Positions 22,201-34,200 of a stretch of 64,000 bases of DNA are shown here, in pieces; the stretch's first letter is position 1, and every line of letters starts with the position of its first letter. The stretch comes from Nageia nagi (lineage: Eukaryota > Pinophyta): assembly GCA_050084985.1 (NCBI GenBank), contig JBITNC010000001.1, forward strand, positions 141,050,001-141,114,000, in the 5' to 3' direction. Under the pieces are notes generated by a model. It worked only from the letters and a program-made list of their open reading frames with translations. It was not told where the DNA came from and made no database searches. The position numbers and the translations under genes were made by a program.

Positions 22201-25200
22201 TTAAAGGCTTTGATTTTAAGGTCCAGGACTAACGGGTTGATATACAGAGATCCACACAACCTGTAAGAACACTCAGGTACCTGAAAGGGGGCAGAAAATA
22301 TACACAAATGCCAAATAACAGATTAGTCTCTAATTATCAATCTTAATGTCTTCCACCTAGAATGCTAGAGGTAGCCCACTCCATTGAGCAAAGGGTTAAG
22401 AAAAGACATGAAAGATGATCTTGATGATACTCTCAAGTTAAAGAGCTTGAGCAAAGAACTAAAGTTGAACAATACATAGTGAAACTTGCCTCCTACAACA
22501 AACCACAAATTAAAGAAGACATTTTGACTCACTCAATGCATGCCCTATTTGTACACCCAAATCTTGGTCCCCATAACTCATAACTCTGATGAATTGTATG
22601 TTTAATAATATAATCAAAAAAGGCATTTATTTGTAGGAATCAAGGTTCTACATCATTAAGGAACGAGGGAGCGTGGGAACGCATTCCCAAGTACCGGGAA
22701 CGCCTCCTCCAAGAGGGGGAACGTGTTCCCGTGGAACATTGATAGGAATATACTAGAAAGTAGAAACATTGGAGTTCCATTAGAGAGGGAAGCACATCCC
22801 TTGCAAAGTCGTCAATGTGCAACTTTTTCAAGATTAAGAGAAGGATGCATAAATTGAACTTTCATATATGTGTAGGATGGTGTAAACTATATTGGGTAGT
22901 TCTTGTGAAAGAAATACAACAAAGCATTATTGGAGGTATGAAAGACGATAACTTTATTTTCTATGATTGATAGCAAGCAAATGAAGTTTACAAAAGTGGG
23001 CAAGAGCATCTAACATACATTGTAAAAAGGTATGAAGGATAATAACCTTACTTTCCTAACGTTGATTGGAAGAGAATGAAGTTCATAAAAGTGAGCATGA
23101 GCATCTAACTTCCTTTGTAAATCCCTAGGGTATTTTGCAAGAAGAACCACATCAATAGCAAAGGATAATATGGCAATTAGAACGCAATGTAAAGGGAAGA
23201 TTAATATTAATGTGTTGGCAAATAAAGTCTTCAAGCTCATTAATGTAAATCTTGGGAAGGGCATCCTTGTTAACTCTAATATTACTCAATCTCATCAAAA
23301 ATCCCCTAGGTTGTTCAAAAATTATCAACAAGTACCACATAAATTCTCATGGTTGTAGTGATGAGAAGGTGAAAGATATCAAAAGTCCTATAACTTCTAG
23401 AAATAAAGTGCTTAAGGATTGTGCCAATGGCCTTTATAAAGTCCATTAAATTACAAAAATCTTTAGAAGACCTTTGGTGTGCCTCCTCAATAATAGCCCA
23501 AAAAGTAAAAATATAGTCACCAATTTGGTAACCATTTACAAATCCCACTTACCTTTTCTAGCAAATCGACTTTATTTCAACTCAGCGACAATCTTCATCT
23601 CAAGGGCCATGGCATAAAGCTCAACAAAAATGTGCCCAATCATTGGAGTCTAATAATTATCAGGATTTAAATTGTCCTTTTATTTATGGATAAAGAAAAA
23701 AATATATTTGACATGTCAAAGATCATCAATTAAATTTTGCTAGTGAAAGGAAGAGAAAAACTCATCCTAAGGCCTAGGGGGTCCAAAGGGCACTTAAAAG
23801 GAACATTAAAAAGTGGTGTTTTTTAATATAGAACATACAAAGACATTTAAGAAATGAAAGAAAGAAAATATATCAATATCCACGAGCAACCAAAAGCGGT
23901 CAATGGGACTGGAGCATGCATAGGAGGTGTGTTAGCAATTGGGAGTCCAAGATGATCCCCACTAAACCTAAAAAAAAATAGCTAAGAAACAAAAGATGCA
24001 CAAAGCTATAAAATGGGTTGAAACCCTAAAAGCGGGCAGGAATACAAAAGAGGAGCACTATATCAATTGAGTTGAGGAGAGTGTGAGGACCCTCTCAATG
24101 GTGGCGTCGTGATAAGGTCTCTCTAATCTCTAAAACTAGCACCTGTATCAACTTCGAAGAAGGTTGTAATTTGCTAAGATCTCAAAAGGATAAGTTGTAA
24201 TTTGTTGCCCTCGGGCTAGGGCCCCATACCTCCACACCATACAATACCGCAGGAGTTATCCAAGTATGAAACAGTTGTAGCTTGGACAAAATGTCTTCAA
24301 AGTGGAGCTACATGCACTGTCTCTCAAGGGAGGAGACTGCTACGTATCCTCTCTTAACTCTAGGGGAAGTTGTTGCTCTCTTCATGAATCTAGGCCCTAA
24401 TAATATTACTCCCAAGTATAGGAAGTGGTCGTCTCAATAACTCTATCTCAGTAGGTAATTTGGATTTGATCAAATATGTGCCTAGAAACGTTAAAGGCCA
24501 AAACATTAGTCTTGTTGAGATTCACTACTAGCTCTTGCTTGGCACTGAAAGAGTCCAAGACATTCATCAAACATTGAAGTCCCTCTTGTGGTATGTGAAA
24601 GAAGAACAATGTCATCTACAAAGAGGAGGATGGGTACACGACTACTATGGAGTAGGCAACCTACCTCAGGACCTACAATTTTAAGATGGATTCAAACTAG
24701 TCCATGTAAAGCCCAAAGAGAATCGGAGAGAGTGGGCACCCCTGCTTCACTCCGATAGTGCTAAGAATGTTATCTAAGAGTCCATCTAAGGTACAAATCC
24801 GACCAGATAATATCTCATATAGAGTCAGGATGGTTGTATGGCTAATTTTTGGAATCCCTAATCATCTAAGTTTGTCTATGAGTCAATGACAGAGAGTCGT
24901 GTCAAAGGCCTTCTAGAAGTCCACGAAGCAACAAAATACCAGGGGACTTTCGAAACTTGGCCTCCTCTAAGATCACCTACAAGGTGAGGATGTGGTTAGA
25001 GGTACGATGGTTCTCTACAAGAACCTGTCTGTCCTCCAACTCTAAGGCCTTTGCAATATGTGATATATAATCCTCCAAAAGAACTATTATCTTATCTCAA
25101 AAGAAAAAATAAATAAAAAGTAAAACAATAAAAGAAGGATTTCAAACACCTAAATATATAGGATAGTAATTTTGAAGTGTTTTGTTTGGATATACTTTTG

Positions 25201-28200
25201 TAATGGGTGTGATATCTTCAAGCAAGATAATGAAGATATATCTTCAAGTTTACTTTTACTACAAGATGAAGAATAGATATCTTAAAGCAAGATAAAGAAG
25301 ATATATCTTCATAATTACTTTTGTTCTAAGATACAAAAGAGAGATCTTCAAGATTGCTTCTATTGCAAGATAAAGAAGAGAGATCTTCATGATTGCTTTT
25401 GTTGCAAGATAAAGAAGAGAGATCTTCAATATTGCTTTTGTTGCAAGATAAAGAAGAGATTTCTTTAGGAATGCCTCTACTACAAGATGAGGAAGATATA
25501 TCTTCAATTGCTATGTTTAACATTTAATTATAACTTCCCAATCTATGTAAACTTTGAGATGAAGTATTCTACTTATTGTAGTTTGGTTGTTGCTTCTCTA
25601 AATAAAAGAGATGGATAACTCTAGGATCAACCATTCTCTGCAACCAAGGCTCCACAAGGACACAATCCCCCCTCTGGAACAATCAGTCCCTTATTTTGAG
25701 GATGGAGGAACATCATGGGGAACATTTTATGGGAATTCAAAGGGAAACATTCCAATCGTTCCTGAGAACATTCTAGGAAGGTAGGGTACCCTTCCCTCTC
25801 AATCCCCCCATCAAGAACACCAAAGGGAACGATTGGACATTCCTCGACCATCCCCAAGAACACCAAGGCATTCCCCTTGGGTTGGGCAACTAGCTGACCC
25901 AAAAAAACAAAAAAAAAATTACTTTAACTTTTAAAAAAAACACAAATATGAATGGGGTGGGACTCTCCATTGCCCACACCCCCAAAAACCTAACTTCACT
26001 TTATAGTTGTACCCAAACATAAATCATTTCATTTTATGTAGCTATGAGGAGTGTTAGGATGCTTTTCTTTCTAGCGATGACCCTCTGAAGATCGCATGTA
26101 GGACTTACGAGCCGCCAATCAACAGAGTTGGGAATGTGTTACCAATTCCCTCGTTTGAAAAGGACCGGCTACCTCCAAGGCTTTTGTAGAAACACCCCGC
26201 CTAGCAGCCCCAACGTTGTTATGTTGTGAGGTGTGTTCGCTAGGTGTGTTTCGAGATAGGGATGGATAAATAAAAGTGTGGTATCTCTCTTGGGAATCAA
26301 CCTCAATGGAATGGAATGAAAGTTAGTAGTCTATTTACCAACGTTGTTTTATTTGATGTATAGAGTTTATTCAAAATATTTGTGTGTGGACTTAAAGATT
26401 GTATTTGGTTTTAAAAGCATAAAGAAAGCATAAATAAAATATCGTAAAGTGAGAGAATACACTTTGTGAAATGAAAACGGATACTTGGTCAAATACCAAA
26501 CGAGTCACCACGATGAAGCATTGTCTAAAAAGTTCATCCTTTTCGGATCAGTTTAGGGATTTCATCCATTTCATCCAGCTTTGGGAACAAACAACTATGT
26601 TCAAGTTGTTCCAAAGAGGAGCGGGGAGGAATAACAATTGCGAGCAATCAAATGGACGTGGTGGAAGAACGTGGGAAGAACAAGAGCTTGGATGTAAAAC
26701 TCGAGTTTGATGTCATACAACAGGAAACAAATTCAGAATACCTCATCTAGTGCATGCTATGAACCAAGAAATTATCAAAGACTGATTTCCAACACTTTAA
26801 AGAATAAAGCAATGATACATTCCCTAGAACTCTCAAGTTTTCAAAGGAAGGACACGAAAGTGTCAAACGAGCAATGATAATCTTTAAGAAACAATTCACA
26901 ACACCATAAATGGATAAACAATCTCAATCTTTGCCTTAACCACTTTGTATTAACTTATAAAAGAGTTGTGCAAGGATACATCAATTTGCTCCTCTTTTAC
27001 AAAAGTTTCACTTTTTTCACAAAATGAGCTCTAGTGAAAATGAGACCCCATGCCACTTATTTATAGGCAAAATTAGGTCAAATTCTCAAGTGTTGCCTTA
27101 ATTTCTAAAAAAAGCTTTAAAATGCTAATTTGAATGCTAATTTGAGATTACAATATCGTTTTAGTAGGAGAAAAGTCTCATCCCACTAAAATATGCTAAA
27201 AATAAAATATTTACAAAAATAGATGCCCTCTGGCATGCATTTTGAGGCGTTTTGCATCAATTTGGCAAAAATTGGAGCTTCAAATCCTTGTTCTGGATCC
27301 TTCTAACAATCTTTTGAGCTCCTTTTTCTGAATTTGAATTTGCCTTTGATGTGATCATTGTGGCAAATTTTCAATGGATTCTGAGAAATTTTTCCGAAAA
27401 AGTGGATTTTTTTGTCTATTTTTTGAAAAAAGATGGGGGGGTCCGAAATTTGGAAAATTTTAAAAAAGTGGATTTGACCCCATGGATGGATGAAGGATGG
27501 TATTCAAGGTTATTGGCAAGTTTTGAGAGCTTTTGGGGGCTTTTAGGAGGTTTTGGGAAAGATTTGAAGTTTTTGGCAAAATTTTCGATTTTCATGTCTG
27601 GATTATTTTGCTAGAAAAAAGTGAAAATTTCAATAGGAATGACAAATGCCTCCTAAATTTTTGAGCACTTTAACTTGCTCAAATTTGAAAACTTGCAAGT
27701 TTAAAGTTGCTAAGAATTCCATTTTCCATGCAATGAAGGCAAAATTTTCGAATTTTGAGCAAAATTTGAAATTCTCCTCAAGTTAGGCGCTAGTTTTCAT
27801 CTCATTGGAATTCCATTCACTTGGAAAACTGCGCCTAGCCTTTTGGTCGCTTTAATTTGCTCAAATTGAAAATATGAAGTATTAAATGTGCTTGGAATGT
27901 CTTTCTCCATGCAATGAAGGGGTCCAACTTGACTTTTGAGTGAATTTGCACTTATCTCTCCATCTTAAGCGCTAATTTTCAGTTCTATGGATTTGTAATG
28001 AGATGAAAACCTGCGCATAGCTGCTAGAGGCATTAAATGAGCTCAAAATCACTTTTTTATAGACCTAAATGTGTTTTAAATGGCATTTTCCATGCAATGA
28101 AGTGCTCACATATGACTTTTGGACCAAATTTGTGAATTCTTGGCAACTTAGGCGCTAGATTTCAGCCCTATGGATCTTCAAACAGCCTCAAACCTGCACC

Positions 28201-31200
28201 TAGATATTTGTGCCCCCAAACTTGCTCAAAAATGAAATTTTTCAAGTTTAAATGTGCTTAGAATGGGGTGTTTTACCCATTTATGCCTTCAAATTTGGTT
28301 TTTGGTGAAAAATCCATCTTCCTCTTTGACTTAGACGCCAAAAAACACTCCATTGGAATTCCATTGGTATGAAAACATGCACCTATGCTTTTGAGTCATT
28401 TCCCTTGCTCAAAAGTGAAATTTTGTAGACCTAAACCTTCTTGAAATGCCCTTTTTTTTGCTCACAAACCTTCAAACTTGAGTTTTGGACAATATTTACC
28501 TTATTTCCTCATGCTAGGTGCCAAAATTCATTCTATTGGATTTCCATAGCCTTGCAAACCTGCGCCTAACCTTTAGAGTGCTCAAATGTGCTCAAAATCA
28601 GAAATTTTAAGACCTAAATGTGCTTACAATCATGTTTTCCTTGGTCCCAAGCACTTAAACTTGATTTTTGGTCAAAAAACATTCCATCTTGTCATCCTAG
28701 GTGCCATTTTTCACTCCATTGGAATTGGAAAACTCTAGAAACTTGCGCCTAGCATTCTGGAGGTCTTTACTTGCTCAAAATCAAAAAATTTGAGACCTAA
28801 TGTGCCTTAGAACCATTATCTCCACTCATTCATGCATTTAGATTTCATCTTCTATGCATTTTCATTTTTTCTCCACTTCTTAGGCGCCAAAATACACTTC
28901 TATGGATTTCCCATAGGCTTGAAAAACTATGCCTAGCCTTAGAGTGCCTTAGACTTGGCCAAAATCAAAAATTGAGTCTTAAACATGATAGAATTCACAT
29001 TATCTCTCTGAATACGCTCTTAAACTTGAATTCCGATGCCATTTGCATTTATCTTTGAGAAACGTGAACCATTTTCCCACACTTGGGTTTTCAATACCTT
29101 GGGAAAACATGCCTAGGGCTAAGGGTACTCAAACTTGCACTTTAGATTCATTCCGAACTCAATCTATGCATTTATGGCCACTCCTGGCGTTTCCAAGTTC
29201 AAACTCAATCAAAACGCCTTTTTCGACACCTCCGAGCTCAAACTCTGCATTTTCAATTATTTCCATGCTCAAATGGTGCGAAAACGACCATTTCCACCTT
29301 TCGGGGCTCAAAGTTGTCATTTCCGGCATTTCCAAGCTCAAAGTATTCAATTCCGCCCATTTCCAGGCCCTTAAGGTGAAAAAATGACCTTTTCCAGCAT
29401 TTTTGAGCATTTCTGGCCATTTTGGGCTCAACTCATCACTTTTGGTCATTTCCAAGCTTTCCAAACTCAAATCGTGCAAAAACGCACTTTTTTACCATAC
29501 TGGCCATTTTTCGGATCAAAAGTGACAAAAACGCACTTTTCTACCTTACTTGCCCTTTTCCAGTTCTCCAAGGTCAACTTTGGCAAAAAAATCAATTTTT
29601 GCCATCCTTGTCATTTTCAAGGCACCCGAACTTAAACTCTACAAAAATGCTCATTTTCGTCATATTTGGCATTTGTGAGCTTACCACTCTGAAAGATGAC
29701 CCCATCTCTATTGACTGCACTCTAGACCCAAAAATCCATGCTCTGATGCTATCTCTCAAATCCTGGCTCCTGGGCTCCAAAACTGGTGACTGGATACTCT
29801 GACACGCTTCGGGGTCTTCATCGCAAAATCTCCTTCAACTGCTCCCTAATATCATGTTTGCACTCTTCAGAATGAATTATCTGTCACCCAAAAGCCAATC
29901 TCAAAGCAATGCACCTAATTGCCTTTGCAAAAAAAGGGTCCCCAAGATGTTGCATCTTGGGGTGTGTTGTGTGAGCACAACAAGGAGAAAAAAACATTAG
30001 TGAGAAGAGAAACTCATTTCATTTTGTACTAGACTTTAGTATTTTACATTATGATAGACTTTTTAGTGTTTTACAGTTTTACTTTTACTAGACTGATCTA
30101 TGATCTATCATTATGACATTATCTACTAGACTGATCTATGCTCATAATTAATTTTGATATTATGATTCATACATGATGACTTATATTGATGATTGATGTC
30201 TAACTTGAAATTTGAGTTCCAAGTTTTGTATACATTATTAAATTGATAAATATTAAATAATAATGAGTTTAAAACAATGAAATATCAAAAATCTAAAAAA
30301 TTCTAAGAATTTTATTAGTATTATACTTGTCGTTCCCCAAAAATGGCCCTCCCCGTACCCCCATTTCCGGATACACCTTTTCCCATTCTCCCATTTCCCG
30401 ACCTTGTGGAACCTTGTTTGCAATCAATTACACCTTGGAAGATCTGAAATTTGTATTATAAAGAACACAAGCCAAAAAACATAGTAAGTGCCCTAACCAC
30501 ACCTTCATAACTCCAAAGATCTGCATTAGTTACAATTTCCCCGATGGTGCATGATTTTTTAGTACCTTTTCCTCATCTAGATAAAGTAGTTTATAATATA
30601 ATCTCCCACATACGAATATCGCAACCTCTTTATCAATTTTTTGGGCATATTAGATTATTCATTATACAACATGGTTTCTTGTGCATCCAATCCTAGACAA
30701 GTTCTATGTTTACAACCTTAGGTTGGCATGTGCTTCAAAAAGGCCAAGCATGTCAAAGATTCACTATCATAGGAGAGAATGCTTTATGTTAGTCACACGA
30801 GGAAGTGCCCCTTAGTTAGTGTCCTCTAGTATTGACCTCCAATGGCATTATTAATAATATAATGCATTGCATATCACTTTCCTTAGAACTCACTACCCAT
30901 GAGACAATATATATCATATATGTTATATTGACATAAAATCTAGGGCACATACAATGATAATATTTGTAGAGTTGTAAGGAAAAATGTAAGGATAGTGGTG
31001 AAATCCAGCTAGAGCTCGTAGGGGTCAGCGTTATACTCTTAGGGGTATGGAACAAAGATTGGTGAACTAATTTCACCAATTATTTATTTAGGCTCAAAGG
31101 TGCTAAGAATGATCCTCTTACACCCATTGAATGATGGCATAAGGTTGAAACCATATGTAAGCCCTTAAATATTATTAACGACAAATAAAACAAATGGCAC

Positions 31201-34200
31201 TGCTATTGAAGTGTATTCTCTATGGAAAGTTTGAAATGGATATAATCCTTTCCCTAATGGAGTTAAAGGTTGTCTCTCCCGTAGATTTACATTTAGGCGT
31301 TGTTTAAGCATACCAACTCTTCCATAATATAGGTGTTTAGTGTTTTGTGTAATCAATCTAAAAGTTGATCCTCTAACACTTAGTTTTCTTATATTTCTCC
31401 TTATTTCATTTGGCAAGAAGAAGCAAAAGGCTAGGGGAGAGACAATTTGAATAGTCAATCAATCTTAATCATTGTACAATGGACTTGCCATATGAGACAC
31501 AATAATGGTGGTGAATATTTGAAGAGACAAAATTTCCTACAAAGGAGAATAAGCCAAGGAGTGGGACTTGCATTTTGTACATCTTTTGATGCATGGATTT
31601 ACACTCATTATCATATCAAAAAATCATTGGACAAAAGCTAAACACGCAAGTATGCTTAGACTTGTGAGGATATGTTGGAAGACGTCAAGGATTGACTTCC
31701 ATGATGCAAGAGTTGAGAGTTAATATTTAACAATTGTTGTGGTGAAGCAAAGAGACTAGTTCACAAAACATAAACAAGAAAATGAGAGTATAATTGTTAG
31801 CTTACAAGGTATCAATAACAATAATTATGTCAATAGAAGGAAAAGGAAAGACAAAGAGATAGTTAGTAATCAAAATATAAACTAGAAAACAAGGGTGATA
31901 ATATTGTTAGCTTACAAGGTATAACATAAATTGAAGGATGCTAGATAAATAATATCTACAAGGGAAAGGAGAGAATGATGAATATGAAATATATGGCTAT
32001 GAGAAATCAAAGGCCATCTTGTAGGGACATAATCAACTACACTCATCCTCACCTATGGAAAGTGAACCCAAAAGACTTAGGAAAACACGGAAGTCCACTA
32101 AGAAATAGAAGGCCATTCAACTCAAGTGCAACAGATGTTTTCTTTCCACCTTAACCAAGTTCATCTCATCTACAAATTATCCATGCAATGCATGGTCCTC
32201 AAAATCAATCTCAAAAAGGCAAAGAACATCTTCCAGATAATCATTTAAAGGTGCCTAGTGGATCCAAGTGAGGACACTAAAGTCACCGATAAGGATGATG
32301 TCGCTCAAAGATAAGTATATGCCAATCTCCAAGAAAAAATATAAATGCATGTCACTATTAGAACAAATAATAATAACAAATAAGCTAAAGGAAAGTAACA
32401 AACAAAGAAAAATTCCTTTAGGAAACCCTTTTTACACAAAACTCTACACATTTAAAATGTACATTAAATGCCACCAAAGTCACTTGAAAGCAAAGAACAT
32501 CATATGAATGAGGCAAGCTACAGTGCAAATCACTTTGCACCCAATAACAAGAGGAAGGCCATGCCCAAAACTCATGATTTTTGGTCAAGAAGATAAGGTT
32601 TGTGATTATGCATCTAGAAAGTGCTTGATGATAGCCTCGTTACACTTCCAAAAGGTAGCAAAGATGTAATTGCCTACTAGGACCTGCATAACCCTTCATT
32701 TGTATGCCTCCTTACAATCTCACAAAGCCTACCTCTAAAGTAAGATGATAAAATATGACAAATATCCAAGAATACACATATAGTCAAAACTCATTCCTTG
32801 CATCAATGTTAAAGGTCAAACTTCACTAGTCCTTGTTTTTATGTTTTGCTTTTTGAAAAGCAAACACTTGTATCACATATGCCAAAAAGAATGACAAAAA
32901 AAATTAAGCAAAGAAGCTATTTCTTCTCAAATAAGAAAAATGAGATAACAACCTATTGTACCACAAAGTCAAAATCTACTTTCTACTTTTTAAACAAAAA
33001 TAGTGTTCCACAAAGTTGAAACCTAACACTAACTTGTTGGACCTTGGAGGGGCATAAAATTGGAATGCATACCAAAGGTCTTGTCATTACTTTTGGTTGT
33101 ATGGACAATTCGAGCAGAGTTAGACGTGTCCTACACCATGCTTCATGCAAAAGACAACATGGGAAATCCTATGGGCATGCGACAATAGTGTGATCCTGCA
33201 AAATAACATAAGAGATTTTGAAAAGGTTGGTTCTTTTGAGGAAGAACAAAATCCTAATCTAGAAGAAGGAAAGAGGTAAGGAAATTACTTTGAAAGAAAA
33301 TCCTACTCTAAAGAGACAATGTGTCCAAAGGAGGACTAGATTAGTGCATGAATCACTAGGAGCCATTCAGAGTGAACACACCCTCATGCCACTACATTCA
33401 ACCTTCATGTGGCTAACAACGACCATGAGTAATGAGATTAGATACTAGACGTAACTCTTCATGTACTGACTCTCAAAAACCACAGAGCAAACAAAAGCCA
33501 CTACAAGGACAAGGTCCATTTTTTAGACACGCCTCGCTATAGGGTAACTTTTATTGCAGAAAATCTAAATAGCTAACACATGACCTTTACGCAACTCATA
33601 TCAACTCTCAGAAGCATAGAGAAAACAAAAGCAACAAGAAGGATGAGGTCTTTTTAGAGATACCTCCGTAAAATTAACTTTTATTGTAGAAAGTATGAGT
33701 ATTAAATTGGCATGGCTTGAAGGCTCGATGTTACCTAACCTAATCAAGGCTTGAAAACAAAACAAACAAGAAGTGTAAGAAAAATCTATTGGCCATGGCA
33801 TTAGAATATTGTGATTTTACAAAATTCTTCAACCCTAACAATGGGTGAAGTTTTACAATTTAAAGGCATCATCATCTAACTGAACATTAATGGTGAGATG
33901 GCACCATTTCCCACTACACATTTATTTACAAAGCCCTTGATTGTGCAATAGGTCTTCTATTCATTTTCATTCAAGTAGTTTCTTGCAAGTTTTTCCCAAC
34001 ATAGTCTAAATTAGACCTTCCAACCTTATCAATTACAAATGTCGTATAAATGTTTATGACCAGTCTTTTGTAAGTTACATGATGACCATCTTTGATCTAA
34101 GCAACTTGTCCAGAGATATCTCGTTGAAGAAACAATGGAGTGGTTGGGAGGATTGAGAATGTCCAAAGATATTTGAGGAGCACACTTTTCGTTGTCCTTT

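Larger units (their letters stand above)
26052..29982 (-). mobile_element. giant solo LTR (3.93 kb) with 5-bp target duplication
   Basis: The block starts TGTTAGGATGC at 26052 and ends GAGCACAACA at 29982, so the ends are TGTT...AACA. AGGAG flanks both sides directly (26047-26051 and 29983-29987). The terminal sequence is not repeated inside, so it is one LTR rather than a whole short element. A TATA box on the minus strand at 27058-27065 suggests minus orientation, with U3 of about 2.9 kb and R-U5 of about 1 kb. U3 would hold the 183-bp array. Alternative: a non-autonomous element with unusual structure. It lies in TH1 intron 2. Confidence 0.65.

Noticed and set aside
25627-25902. 91-codon minus-strand frame
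   Set aside because: Explained by the GGAAC-rich repeat composition, with no recognisable domain.
29043-29802. Several open frames of 80-126 codons on both strands
   Set aside because: Low-complexity text produced by the short-period repeats of the giant LTR, with no domain.
31447-31641. Plus-strand frame with RHNNGGEYL resembling the copia integrase core
   Set aside because: Only one short motif matches, neighbouring text does not, and no other copia domain is adjacent.
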